From an uncultured Oscillospiraceae bacterium (GTDB lineage Bacteria; Bacillota; Clostridia; Oscillospirales; Oscillospiraceae): a stretch of 64,000 bases of DNA. The DNA lies in assembly GCA_910587255.1 (NCBI GenBank), contig CAJUKT010000102.1:114463-178462 (forward strand), given 5' to 3'. Within the stretch, counting starts at the first letter, position 1, and each line of letters begins with the position of its first letter. A program made the translations under genes and the position numbers. Of the stretch, positions 8,301 to 16,803 are shown piece by piece. The notes beneath the pieces are model-generated. The model made no database searches, was not told the DNA's origin, and was given only the letters and a program-made list of their open reading frames with translations.

Positions 8301-8657
8301 TCAGCTCTTGGGCTTGGGCTTGAACAGGAAGGCCACCGCCACGCCCAGGAAGATGGCGGCGGCCACGCCGCCCGCGGTGGCGGTGACGCCGCCGGTGAGG
8401 GCGCCCAGCAGCCCCTTTTCCGCCACCGCCTCCTTCACCCCCTTGGCCAGGGCATAGCCGAAGCCGGTGAGGGGCACCGTGGCCCCCGCTCCAGCCCACT
8501 CCGCCAGGGGCTTGTAAACCCCCACCGCCCCCAGGATCACCCCGGACACCACGTAGGCCACCAGGATGCGGGCGGGGGTGAGCTTGGTCTTGTCGATGAG
8601 CACCTGTCCAATGATACAGAACAGGCCGCCCACCAGAAAGGCTTTCAGATAGTCCAT
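8301..8657 (-). CDS. spoVAE: stage V sporulation protein AE
   Basis: A 118-residue membrane protein with about four hydrophobic segments, beginning MDYLKAFLVGGLFCIIGQVLID, characteristic of SpoVAE (SpoVAEb). SpoVA proteins form the channel in the spore inner membrane that moves Ca-dipicolinate in and out. The GGAGG of the RBS lies within the last codons of spoVAD. Two adjacent ATGs (8660 and 8657) are possible; the second has the better spacing, while the first overlaps the spoVAD stop as ATGA. It is coupled to spoVAD and followed by a terminator. SpoVAC, usually in the same cluster, is not here. Confidence 0.93.
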   Translation of the reverse strand: MDYLKAFLVGGLFCIIGQVLIDKTKLTPARILVAYVVSGVILGAVGVYKPLAEWAGAGATVPLTGFGYALAKGVKEAVAEKGLLGALTGGVTATAGGVAAAIFLGVAVAFLFKPKPKS

Positions 8658-9673
8658 CATTTGCCTCCTTCCAGCGCGATGGCATGGCACACACCGGGGA
8701 TGGACTCCCCCTGCATGGTGGCGGTGGGGGAGTGGAGCGCCCCGGTGGGGCAGAACAGAATGCGCTTCCACCGCCCGGCCAGCAGTCCCGGCAGCAGGTA
8801 GCCGCACAACACCGACGCCGAGCACCCGCATCCCGACGCCCCGGCGTGCACGTCCTGCTGCTCCCGGTCAAAGAGGAGCAGGCCGCAGTCGTTGTAATTG
8901 GCCAGCTCCACCCCGTCCCGGGCAAAGAAATCACACACGATCTCATGGCCCAGGCTTCCCAGGTCGCCGGTGACGATCAGGTCGTAATAGTCCGGCGAGA
9001 GGGCGGTGTCCTCAAAGTGCGCCTTCAGCGTGGAGTAGGCGGCGGGCGCCATGGCCGCGCCCATGTTGTTGGCGTCCTTGATGCCCTTGTCCACCACCTT
9101 GCCCACCGTCACCCGGGCCACCCGGGGTCCGGGTCGGATCTCATTGGTGACGATCACCGCCCCCGCCGCGGTGGCAGTCCACTGGGCGGTGGGGGTGCGC
9201 TGGGAGCCGTACTCCAGGGGGGTGCGGTACTGCCGCTCCGCCGAGCAGAAGTGGGACGAGGTGACGGCGGCAGCATACTTGCCATACCCGCCGCTGAGCA
9301 GCAGCGTGGCCAGCGCCAGGCTCTCCCCCATGGTGGAGCACGCCCCGTACAGCCCAAAGAAGGGCACCGCCGCCGCCCGGGCCGCGTAGCCTGAGCCGAT
9401 GCATTGGTTCAAAAGATCCCCAGCCAGCAGCAGGTCCAAATCCGGCGAGTGGAGCCCCGCCCGCTTCAGCGCCGCGTCCAGGGCCAGCTGCTGCATGGCG
9501 GATTCGGATTTCTCCCAGGTCTCCTCCCCAAAGGCGTCGTCCTGGCAGGTGTGGTCGAAATGGCGGCCCAGGGGCCCCTCGGTCTCCTTTTTACCGGCGG
9601 CGGAGCCGTGGCCGATGATGACGGGGGGCGACCCGGGCTGGAAGGTCTGCCGCCCCAGCTTGCGATTTTCCAT
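8657..9673 (-). CDS. spoVAD: stage V sporulation protein AD
   Basis: A 338-residue soluble component of the spore dipicolinate channel with a thiolase-like fold. The N terminus reads QTFQPGSPPVIIGHGSAAGKKE, and the ACSTMGESLALA stretch corresponds to the thiolase nucleophile region; SpoVAD binds dipicolinate. The RBS GGAAAGGAAG is eight bases before the ATG. It overlaps spoVAE by a base or more, so the two are translationally coupled. A possible forespore sigma-G promoter lies about 50 bases upstream. No spoVAC precedes it, only a foldback repeat. Confidence 0.95.
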   Translation of the reverse strand: MENRKLGRQTFQPGSPPVIIGHGSAAGKKETEGPLGRHFDHTCQDDAFGEETWEKSESAMQQLALDAALKRAGLHSPDLDLLLAGDLLNQCIGSGYAARAAAVPFFGLYGACSTMGESLALATLLLSGGYGKYAAAVTSSHFCSAERQYRTPLEYGSQRTPTAQWTATAAGAVIVTNEIRPGPRVARVTVGKVVDKGIKDANNMGAAMAPAAYSTLKAHFEDTALSPDYYDLIVTGDLGSLGHEIVCDFFARDGVELANYNDCGLLLFDREQQDVHAGASGCGCSASVLCGYLLPGLLAGRWKRILFCPTGALHSPTATMQGESIPGVCHAIALEGGK

Positions 9674-9718
9674 GGAAGTGACTTCCTTTCCTTCGCGGGC
9701 GCGGCCGCGATTTGCCCT

Positions 9719-9748
9719 TAGTTTGCGCCGCAGCCTTAAAAATCATGC
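9719..9748 (-). promoter_or_regulatory. possible sigma-G promoter of spoVAD-spoVAE
   Basis: Minus strand GCATG (9744-9748), 18-base spacer, CAAACTA (9719-9725), compared with the sigma-G consensus GHATR and CATNNTA (one mismatch). This is the expected regulation for spoVA genes but the match is short. Confidence 0.4.
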
Positions 9749-9780
9749 GTCCAGAAAGATTTGACAGCGGGCGGGGCGCC

Positions 9781-9928
9781 GTTTGAAAATTGGAAATGTG
9801 TCCAGCAGCGAGGAATTTTTCTGCCAGACAAGGCGGTTTGACGCAGAAACACTTTGTGTATTTTAAGTCAAATCAACGCCGTATGGCGGAAAAAACCCGC
9901 AGGCCGGGTATGTTGACAATTTTCAAAC
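9781..9928. repeat. 148-bp foldback repeat, copy A
   Basis: An imperfect palindrome across its whole length. The termini are exact 12-base inverted repeats (GTTTGAAAATTG at 9781-9792 and its complement at 9917-9928), and the centre is a TTTGAC...GTCAAAT inverted repeat around TTTGTG. A second copy of exactly the same length lies at 34680-34827, roughly 75-80% identical by eye. There is no coding sequence in it; it fills the gap between the divergent spoVAD and zinc-ribbon genes. Similarity between copies extends a few bases outwards (AGCCCT on the right), so the true ends may be about six bases wider. Confidence 0.8.
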
Positions 9929-9947
9929 AAGCCCTGGACTTTGTATC

Positions 9948-9976
9948 TGGTCAAACGGGGAAAATGGTGGTATAAT
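9948..9976 (+). promoter_or_regulatory. extended -10 promoter of the zinc-ribbon/thioesterase genes
   Basis: TGGTCA (9948-9953), 17-base spacer, TATAAT (9971-9976) preceded by TGG, immediately beyond the right end of the foldback repeat. Confidence 0.7.
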
Positions 9977-10008
9977 GCTTTTCGGAAATTTTTCGGGGGG
10001 AACGCCAT

Positions 10009-10623
10009 ATGCCAGAGGAAAAGCGCACCATCGGATATATCTGCCCAGTCTGCGGCCAGGCGGTCATCGCGTCCCGCACCGCCTTTCAGCTCGCCGCCGG
10101 GGACTGCGCCCTGCCCTGTCCCTGCGGCAAGTCGGAGCTGCGCTTTCGCCAGCTGGGGGACCGCTGTGAAATCACCGTCCCCTGCCTGTTCTGCGCCAAG
10201 GATCACCGGGCCGTGTGCGCCAACGACGCTCTGCTGCGCCAGAAGCTGCTGGCCCTGACCTGTCCCGCGTCCGGCCTGAAGTGCTGCTGCGTCGGCCAGA
10301 AGGGCCCGGTATTCCGGGCCATGGAGCAGCTGGAGCAGGCGGTGGATAAGCTGCGCCTGGACGACCAGACCGGCCGCCGGGGGGCATTTCTGAACGAGAC
10401 GGTCATGGGCGAGGTATTGGGCGAGCTGAAGGATATCGCCCGGCGGGGCGGCGTGGGCTGCGCCTGCGGCTCGGCGGACTACGGAATCAAGGTGGGCTAT
10501 TCCTCGGTGGACCTAGTGTGCGCCCACTGCGGCGCGGCCCTGCGCCTGGGCGCCGCCACCCCCGGCGACCTGGACGCCCTGTGCGCCCGGGACAGCCTTA
10601 CTATCCCTGGAAGGAAGGAATGA
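10009..10623 (+). CDS. CxxC-rich zinc-ribbon-like protein of unknown function
   Basis: A 204-residue soluble protein with four Cys-pair knuckles: CPVCG at about 12-16, CPCGK at 37-41, CLFCAKDH at 59-66 and, near the C terminus, CACG plus CAHCG. The middle (95-150) is helical and contains AMEQLEQAVDKLRLDD. The paired cysteines suggest structural zinc; I do not recognise a named family. The RBS is the purine run GGGGGG eight bases before the ATG. The next gene, a thioesterase, starts three bases after its stop, so the two are probably co-transcribed. Confidence 0.65.
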   Translation: MPEEKRTIGYICPVCGQAVIASRTAFQLAAGDCALPCPCGKSELRFRQLGDRCEITVPCLFCAKDHRAVCANDALLRQKLLALTCPASGLKCCCVGQKGPVFRAMEQLEQAVDKLRLDDQTGRRGAFLNETVMGEVLGELKDIARRGGVGCACGSADYGIKVGYSSVDLVCAHCGAALRLGAATPGDLDALCARDSLTIPGRKE

Positions 10624-10626
10624 CCC

Positions 10627-11379
10627 TTGGCTATGTTTTACGAAATGGATTTCCGGGTGGACTCCCGGGACGTGGATCTGTTCAACCAATGCCGTCCGTC
10701 GGCGGTGCTGGGCTACCTCCAGGAGGCCGCCACCCAGGCGGCGCTGGAGCTGGGGGTGGCCGGCCCCCAGATCAAGGAAAAGTATAACTGCCTGTGGATG
10801 GTCACCCGCAACTGGGTGGAGCTGGACGCCCCCCTGCGCTGGAACGACCTCATCACCATAAAAACCTGGCACCGGGGGGCGTCCGGCGCCTCCTCCTACC
10901 GGGACTTCGACCTGTTCCGGGATGGGGTTCCCATCGGCCAGGGCTCCTCGGTGTGGGTGATGGTGGACGCGGACGAGCACAAGCTGTTCCGCATGAAAAA
11001 CCTGACGGAGTTTCAGGGCACCGACGGCGGAGCGCTCTGCAAGTCCGTCAAGCTGCGCCGCCCTGTCATGCCCGGCCAGTTCGACAGCCGCGTCCGGCGG
11101 AAGCTGGGCTATTCCGACACCGATATCAACGGCCACGTGAACAACGCCCACTACGCCGACTTTGCCTGCGACAGCCTCCATCTGGAGCGGCTGGGCCGGG
11201 GGAAGTTCGTGCGCTCCTTCCAGATCGGCTATGTCAGCGAGTGCCAGGCGGGCGAGACCATCTGGGTGGATACCGCCGCCCGGGAGGACCGCCTCTTCGC
11301 CCGGGGCGAGGGCGGGGACGGCACGGAGCGCTTTGATTTCTGCCTGACATTGGACGAGCTTCCAAAAAACAACAAATAG
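10627..11379 (+). CDS. acyl-ACP thioesterase (FatA/FatB-like)
   Basis: A 250-residue double-hotdog protein of the acyl-ACP thioesterase family, which releases fatty acids from acyl carrier protein in the cytosol. Landmarks are FRVDSRDVDLFNQCRPSAVL in the first hotdog, WMVTRNWVELDAPLRWNDLI, and SDTDINGHVNNAHYADF in the second, containing the conserved N-x-H. The RBS AAGGAAGGA is seven bases before a TTG at 10627; an ATG at 10633 is the alternative start but lies 13 bases away. No other lipid genes are near, and bacterial homologues usually supply free acids of unknown purpose. Confidence 0.88.
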   Translation: MAMFYEMDFRVDSRDVDLFNQCRPSAVLGYLQEAATQAALELGVAGPQIKEKYNCLWMVTRNWVELDAPLRWNDLITIKTWHRGASGASSYRDFDLFRDGVPIGQGSSVWVMVDADEHKLFRMKNLTEFQGTDGGALCKSVKLRRPVMPGQFDSRVRRKLGYSDTDINGHVNNAHYADFACDSLHLERLGRGKFVRSFQIGYVSECQAGETIWVDTAAREDRLFARGEGGDGTERFDFCLTLDELPKNNK

Positions 11380-11431
11380 TCCCCGCTCTCCGGGAAGATT
11401 TAATGCTTTTGTAACAAATGAGTGCGAACTT

Positions 11432-11545
11432 TTGTAATGACTGCCCGTTATTCTAATACTTGCAAGAGACGCTTTTCTTTTTCATTCTATCCTCCATCCT
11501 TTTTTGAGCCGGAGCGGCAGCGCTCCGGCTCACCTCCTTTTATGC
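11432..11545 (+). other. non-coding gap with CU-rich tract and perfect hairpin (possible small RNA)
   Basis: The 200-base gap 11380-11583 has no gene over 30 codons. On the plus strand a weak promoter-like pair (TTGTAA 11432-11437, TAATAC 11454-11459) precedes a CU-rich tract containing CCTCC twice and an 11-base-pair perfect hairpin (11506-11516 with 11521-11531). CU-rich single strands that can pair with Shine-Dalgarno sequences are typical of Gram-positive regulatory RNAs. Read the other way the same tract forms GGATGGAGG before a ten-codon open frame (minus strand 11486-11454), which I do not consider supported. Confidence 0.2.
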
Positions 11546-11580
11546 GCAAGACCCCCGGGCCGCCGCCCGGGGGTCTCTCC
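11546..11580 (-). terminator. terminator of the XRE/DUF3796 operon
   Basis: Twelve-base-pair perfect stem (11549-11560 with 11565-11576) just beyond the regulator stop codon; the tail is not strongly T-rich. Confidence 0.7.
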
Positions 11581-11583
11581 TGT

Positions 11584-11784
11584 TCACGGGAAGATAAAAA
11601 TATCCTCAATGGGGGCGCCCACCGCCCGGGAGATATCCACCGCCAGCTTGAGAGAGGGGTTATACTGGGCCTTCTCCAGCCGCATGATGGTCTCCCGCCG
11701 CACCCCCACCTGCTGAGCCAACTGCTCCTGGGTCAGCTCCTTGAGCTGGCGGTATTTTTTCAGCCTGCACTCGAAGTCCGGCAT
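11584..11784 (-). CDS. XRE-family helix-turn-helix regulator
   Basis: A 66-residue single-domain DNA-binding protein. The helix-turn-helix spans about residues 13-37 (ELTQEQLAQQVGVRRETIMRLE), followed by the usual PSLKLAVDISRAVGAPIEDIF tail. Members of this type repress their own operon. The start at 11784 follows GGAGGAG by five bases and lies three bases past the stop of the upstream membrane gene, so translation is coupled. Its likely operator is the inverted repeat over the operon promoter at 12479-12532. Confidence 0.9.
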   Translation of the reverse strand: MPDFECRLKKYRQLKELTQEQLAQQVGVRRETIMRLEKAQYNPSLKLAVDISRAVGAPIEDIFIFP

Positions 11785-11786
11785 AG

Positions 11787-12458
11787 TCACTCCTCCCCCC
11801 CGCCGTCCAGCTGGTCGGAGTGGTCATAGCGGTAGAGCAGGTACTCGCTGAGGAACAGATTCAGCGCCACCGTCAGGGAGAGCACAATCAGCACGGCGAT
11901 GAGGGTGTACTCCAAGCTGCCCAGCAGCGCCCCCCGGCCAAACAGGATCAGCGTTAAAAAGACGATGGCCCGCATGACCCGATGGGCCGTCAGCTCCGCC
12001 CGGAGCTTGTTTTCCACATACCGCTCGTCCATCAGGGTGTTGGACAGCTTTCCCTCATAGAAGAAGCCAAAAAAGCCAAAGAAGGCAAAGAAAATAAAGG
12101 GGGTGATGTCCCTGAACGCGCCATAGGTCCAGAACCCCAAAAAGCCCAGGAATCCGGCAAAGCCCAGCAGGCCCAGCTTGGGATTGAGCCTGCGTGTGGT
12201 GTTGGCCGTCTCCTGGCGGCGCTTGCTGGCGATGGCGGCCCCTAGAATCAGCGCCGCCAGATAGAGCACATACAGCACAAACAGCAGCGTGGAAATTATC
12301 ATGGGCAGATCCTGGGGCACAAATTCATAGGTGGAGAGATCCACAGGGGCCACCAGCCGCCAGTCGTTGAACATGATGGAATACCAGCTGGCCCCCGCCA
12401 ACAGCAGCACCACGATCACGCCCAGGATAACGGTAAATTTTACGCTTGGTTTTTTCAT
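11787..12458 (-). CDS. DUF3796-like membrane protein
   Basis: A 223-residue membrane protein with about six hydrophobic segments, including a Phe/Gly-rich block at about 100-140 (GLLGFAGFLGFLGFWTYG and FFAFFGFFGFFYEG). Such proteins (DUF3796/DUF2178 type) are commonly encoded next to a small XRE regulator, as here. Their biochemical role is unknown; the pairing suggests a membrane stress or immunity sensor controlled by its partner. It overlaps the regulator start region and is transcribed from the promoter at 12523-12551. Confidence 0.65.
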   Translation of the reverse strand: MKKPSVKFTVILGVIVVLLLAGASWYSIMFNDWRLVAPVDLSTYEFVPQDLPMIISTLLFVLYVLYLAALILGAAIASKRRQETANTTRRLNPKLGLLGFAGFLGFLGFWTYGAFRDITPFIFFAFFGFFGFFYEGKLSNTLMDERYVENKLRAELTAHRVMRAIVFLTLILFGRGALLGSLEYTLIAVLIVLSLTVALNLFLSEYLLYRYDHSDQLDGGGEE

Positions 12459-12478
12459 GATACGTTCCTCCCAACAGG

Positions 12479-12551
12479 TGAGATATATTTATCACGAGAT
12501 ATATTCCTCTCTCGATAGGATAAATATATCACTTCCCGATTTCTTTGTCAA
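12479..12551 (-). promoter_or_regulatory. promoter and palindromic operator of the DUF3796/XRE operon
   Basis: Minus strand TTGACA (12546-12551), 17-base spacer, TATATT (12523-12528). The -10 lies inside GTGATATATTTATC (12519-12532). A near-complement of that element recurs at 12479-12494, and a third GATATAT sits between. The repeated inverted elements over the -10 and start are what an autoregulating XRE protein would bind. Confidence 0.75.
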
Positions 12552-12700
12552 GAGGAAAGTCACAAATAAATCACATTTTAAGGGCCTAAACTTTAGACTA
12601 TTTTAACCTGCGCTTTAAGGAGCCTTGGTATCCGTGGGGTACAATCCAATCATCGGACGGGGGAAGCCCCTCCGCAATCACACGATTGGAGGACATACCC

Positions 12701-13087
12701 ATGAAAAAAACATGGCTGATCTGGCTGGGAGCCGCCGCGGTAGTTATCGCGGGCATCATCTTGTGCTACACCACGTTTTTCACCGGCTCCGGCGATATCG
12801 CCTATTACACGCAGATCGACAACAGCAAATTGAGCCGGGCAGGGGGGCAGGGTGCCATCGACTTGTCCGGCAACGGAGGGATGGACTGGTCCTACACCCT
12901 GCCCTCCTACGATAAGGACGGCGGCGAAAAAGACATCACTTTCGGCGTGTCTCGGGAGCTTCGGGAGGGGGCGTTCCTGCGGCTGATGGTGCGGCCCGGC
13001 CGGGGGGTAATGACCTGGGCCGAGGTGCAGTATGACGAGCTTCCCCCGGCGGTACAGGGGCATTACGGAGAGCCATCAGATGATTGA
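12701..13087 (+). CDS. YxeA-like (DUF1093) membrane-anchored protein
   Basis: A 128-residue protein with an N-terminal signal or anchor (TWLIWLGAAAVVIAGIILCY, about 4-23) and a small extracellular domain. The domain pattern YYTQID...YTLPSYDKDGGEKDITFGVSRELREGAFLRL...WAEVQYDELPPAVQ matches the YxeA/DUF1093 family, a compact beta-barrel of unknown function often tied to cell-envelope stress regulons. The start at 12701 has GGAGG eight bases upstream; a TTG 15 bases earlier overlaps the RBS and is rejected. It is divergent from the XRE operon and ends at a strong terminator. Confidence 0.8.
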   Translation: MKKTWLIWLGAAAVVIAGIILCYTTFFTGSGDIAYYTQIDNSKLSRAGGQGAIDLSGNGGMDWSYTLPSYDKDGGEKDITFGVSRELREGAFLRLMVRPGRGVMTWAEVQYDELPPAVQGHYGEPSDD

Positions 13088-13090
13088 CAG

Positions 13091-13127
13091 AAAAAATCCC
13101 CGCAGTCTGTGGACTGCGGGGATTTTC
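13091..13127 (+). terminator. terminator after the YxeA-like gene
   Basis: Fourteen-base-pair perfect stem (13094-13107 with 13112-13125), four-base loop, flanked by A-run and T-run so it can work in both directions. Confidence 0.93.
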
Positions 13128-13144
13128 ACATTCAGCTTGGAATC

Positions 13145-13330
13145 AATACATGCCCATGTCGGGGGCGGGAGCCGCCGCGGGCGCGGGAGGCTCGGGCTCG
13201 GCGTCGCGTGCTGCGTATCCTTCGCTTCCGCCAATGGCGAAAGCTCGCTCACTCCGCCGCTCCGCCTTTCCCCATCGAACCCGCTCCGCTGGGCTTCGAT
13301 GGGGGCCCCGTGGCCGACAAGCCCGAGCGC
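13145..13330 (-). repeat. second copy of the groEL 3' end plus hairpin-rich filler
   Basis: Bases 13145-13198 repeat the last 54 bases of groEL (13378-13431) with two mismatches, still encoding the PAPAAAPAPDMGMY ending and a stop (TGA instead of TAA). Between the copies, 13199-13330 holds two hairpins (13224-13244 and 13270-13304) and, at 13310-13328, a 19-base exact inverted copy of groEL codons 13423-13441. The duplicate lacks a start codon and is untranslated remnant or element-carried sequence. Confidence 0.85.
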
Positions 13331-13361
13331 AAAGAACCCCGGGCCGTCGGCCCGGGGTTCT
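13331..13361 (-). terminator. groEL terminator
   Basis: Twelve-base-pair perfect stem (13334-13345 with 13349-13360), three-base loop, then TTT on the minus strand, 15 bases after the groEL stop. Confidence 0.85.
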
Positions 13362-13375
13362 CGGTGCGTGTTTGC

Positions 13376-15001
<1,626 letters not shown>

Positions 15002-15095
15002 AATCGCATTACCTCCAAATATTTGAGATGTGTTAACATTGTTGTCACGCCCCGCCTGTTCGCGGTGCGCGGCTTTCAGATGCGGAACCGGGAGC

Positions 15096-15380
15096 TTACT
15101 CCACGATGGCCAAGATATCGTTCTGGCGGACGATGGTGTACTCCTCGCCGTCCACCTTGACCTCGGTGCCGGAATACTTGCTGGTGAGCACCTTGTCGCC
15201 CACCTTCACGGTCATGACGACCTCCTTGCCGTCCACCGTGCCGCCGGGGCCCACGGCCACCACTTCCGCCATCTCGGGCTTCTCCTTGGCGTTGGAGGTG
15301 AGGATGATGCCGCCCTTGGTCTTTTCCTCGGCCTCCAGGGCCTTGAGGATTACGCGGTCAGACAGGGGTTTCAGATTCAT
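15096..15380 (-). CDS. groES: co-chaperonin GroES
   Basis: A 94-residue lid subunit of the chaperonin. It begins MNLKPLSDRVILKALEAEEKTKGGIIL, carries the mobile loop at about 17-33 and ends DGEEYTIVRQNDILAIVE. It is the first gene of groES-groEL. The CIRCE operator 50 bases upstream implies HrcA repression and heat induction. Confidence 0.98.
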   Translation of the reverse strand: MNLKPLSDRVILKALEAEEKTKGGIILTSNAKEKPEMAEVVAVGPGGTVDGKEVVMTVKVGDKVLTSKYSGTEVKVDGEEYTIVRQNDILAIVE

Positions 15381-15428
15381 TGCAGGGTTCCTCCTTATAT
15401 ATTGATTTGTGTAAACAAGGTTGCGGGG

Positions 15429-15455
15429 TTAGCACTCTGTATATCTGAGTGCTAA
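15429..15455 (-). promoter_or_regulatory. CIRCE operator (HrcA site)
   Basis: Perfect TTAGCACTC (15429-15437), nine-base spacer, GAGTGCTAA (15447-15455), immediately downstream of the groES promoter. Confidence 0.98.
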
Positions 15456-15466
15456 CCACGAATATG

Positions 15467-15495
15467 ATAATACCCCCTTTGCCGGAAAAAATCAA
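15467..15495 (-). promoter_or_regulatory. sigma-A promoter of groES-groEL
   Basis: Minus strand TTGATT (15490-15495), 17-base spacer, TATTAT (15467-15472); the CIRCE lies over the start region. Confidence 0.8.
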
Positions 15496-15602
15496 CCCCT
15501 AAATTCAAAAAATTTGGGGCCGGCGGCAAAAATTCACTCTCCGTTCACATTCCACCCGCCGCGCCGTTTTCACCGCCGCGTCCAGACTGCTAAATTTCGC
15601 CG

Positions 15603-15640
15603 TAAAAAGACCCCCGGCACACGCGCGCCGGGGGGCCGGG
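15603..15640 (-). terminator. nrdR terminator
   Basis: GC-rich hairpin built on GACCC...GGGTC arms followed by TTTTT on the minus strand, directly after the nrdR stop at 15641. Confidence 0.85.
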
Positions 15641-16096
15641 TCATTTCTCCTCCAGAAGTTTGGTCAGCTCCGCCATAAAGGTGTTGATATCCTTGAACTG
15701 CCGGTACACCGAGGCGAAGCGGACATAGGACACCTCGTCCACGTCCTTGAGCTTCTCCATCACCAGCTCGCCGATCTCGGTGCTGGGAACCTCCCGCTCC
15801 ATCTCGTTTTGCAGGGACTGTTCAATCTCCCCCGCCAGCCGCTCCAGGGTGGACGTGGGCACCGAACGCTTCTCACAGGCTTTGAGCATACTGCCTATCA
15901 GCTTGTTTTTGTCAAAGGCCTGGCGGCTGCCGTCCCGCTTGATGACCATCAGGGGCAGGCTCTCCACAATCTCATAGGTAGTAAACCGCTTGCGGCAGGC
16001 CAGGCACTCCCGCCTGCGGCGGATGCTGCTGCCCTCCTCGGCGGGGCGGGAATCCACGACTTTGCTCTCCAAATGGGCGCAGTACGGACATTTCAT
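15641..16096 (-). CDS. nrdR: transcriptional repressor NrdR
   Basis: A 151-residue repressor of ribonucleotide reductase genes. An N-terminal zinc ribbon (CPYC at 3-6, CLAC near 31) precedes an ATP-cone (about 49-139; VIKRDGSRQAFDKNKL) that senses ATP/dATP. The start at 16096 gives the family's invariant MKCPYC beginning; the RBS is weak (AAAGGATG). A TATAAT at 16140-16145 on the minus strand with no clear -35 probably starts it. Its likely targets in this window are the two boxes before nrdD at 38998-39045. Confidence 0.97.
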   Translation of the reverse strand: MKCPYCAHLESKVVDSRPAEEGSSIRRRRECLACRKRFTTYEIVESLPLMVIKRDGSRQAFDKNKLIGSMLKACEKRSVPTSTLERLAGEIEQSLQNEMEREVPSTEIGELVMEKLKDVDEVSYVRFASVYRQFKDINTFMAELTKLLEEK

Positions 16097-16194
16097 AACA
16101 ACATCCATCCTTTCCAAACTGAAATCAAAGTTCGTGAACATTATAACATAGAGTATGATAAAAGGGTACTGATTTCGAAAAAATTTTTCCAGCC

Positions 16195-16224
16195 GTATAG
16201 TCAGGAAAAAAGCGTGGCATACTG
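16195..16224 (+). promoter_or_regulatory. forespore (sigma-G/F) type promoter
   Basis: GTATA (16195-16199), 18-base spacer, CATACTG (16218-16224), matching GHATR and CATNNTA with one mismatch, 20 bases before the small Asn/Gln-rich gene. Confidence 0.5.
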
Positions 16225-16244
16225 TCCTGCGTGAGGTGATAATT

Positions 16245-16400
16245 ATGGACAACCGCAATTTCAACAATCCCGAGAACAAAAACCAGCAGGGCGGCCAGAA
16301 CAAGAACCAGCAGAACGGCCAAAACAAGAAGGACCAGACCCCCGAGAACAAGAAGAACTCCAACAACCCCGAAAACAAGAACCATAACCGGGGCTACTGA
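16245..16400 (+). CDS. 51-residue Asn/Gln/Lys-rich protein, possible small spore protein
   Basis: A very polar peptide: more than half of its residues are Asn, Gln or Lys, and there are almost no hydrophobic ones. NNPENKN occurs near both ends (7-13 and 40-46), with NKNQQ-GGQ-NKNQQ-NGQ-NKK repeats between. GAGGTGAT precedes the ATG by four to five bases, a good start. The composition recalls gamma-type small acid-soluble spore proteins, which serve as amino-acid reserves, and the promoter looks forespore-specific; the function is an inference. It is too small for ordinary gene finders and lies divergent from nrdR. Confidence 0.6.
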   Translation: MDNRNFNNPENKNQQGGQNKNQQNGQNKKDQTPENKKNSNNPENKNHNRGY

Positions 16401-16457
16401 GCCGGCGGGGCGGAGGGCGCGCGCGTCCTCCGCCTTCCATTTGAAGGAGGAAGCGCC

Positions 16458-16649
16458 GTGAAGCGTAAAACGCCTGACGAACGGGAGCTGGCCGCCCGGG
16501 ACCCCCGGTACCGCAAGCCCCCTTACGAGGATCTGTCCAGCCTGGTGGCAGGGCGGATGCAGGCCGGTCCCCAGTCCACGCCCCCCAGGGCGGGCTTTGA
16601 GCTGGACGACTGGCAGGACCCGGAGCTGTTCCACTCCCCCGAGCTGTGA
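16458..16649 (+). CDS. small charged hypothetical protein
   Basis: A 63-residue protein starting at a GTG six bases after GGAGGA: MKRKTPDERELAARDPRYRK, then an acidic C terminus ending DDWQDPELFHSPEL. It has no membrane segment and no recognised domain. It lies 57 bases after the Asn/Gln-rich gene in the same direction and may share its promoter. A short GC hairpin (about 16650-16678) follows. The good RBS and lack of an opposing gene support it being real. Confidence 0.5.
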   Translation: MKRKTPDERELAARDPRYRKPPYEDLSSLVAGRMQAGPQSTPPRAGFELDDWQDPELFHSPEL

Positions 16650-16711
16650 CCAAGGGCCCCTGCGCTGCGGGGGCTCTTGCCGTACTCCCCCTCTTTTTCT
16701 CCCCCGCTCCC

Positions 16712-16740
16712 TTGCCAAAGCTATCCAGCTGTGGTATGCT
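16712..16740 (+). promoter_or_regulatory. promoter of galK-galT
   Basis: TTGCCA (16712-16717), 17-base spacer, TATGCT (16735-16740) with a preceding TGG. Confidence 0.6.
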
Positions 16741-16803
16741 GGACTCACCTGAACGCAGGGCCCGTCCCCTTTCGCCCTGCCACCAAATGATGAGGTGAGC
16801 GCC

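Noticed and set aside
11454..11486. Ten-codon minus-strand ORF (MKKKSVSCKY) behind a good RBS
   Set aside because: Too short to judge, no promoter on that strand and nothing downstream for a leader peptide to control.
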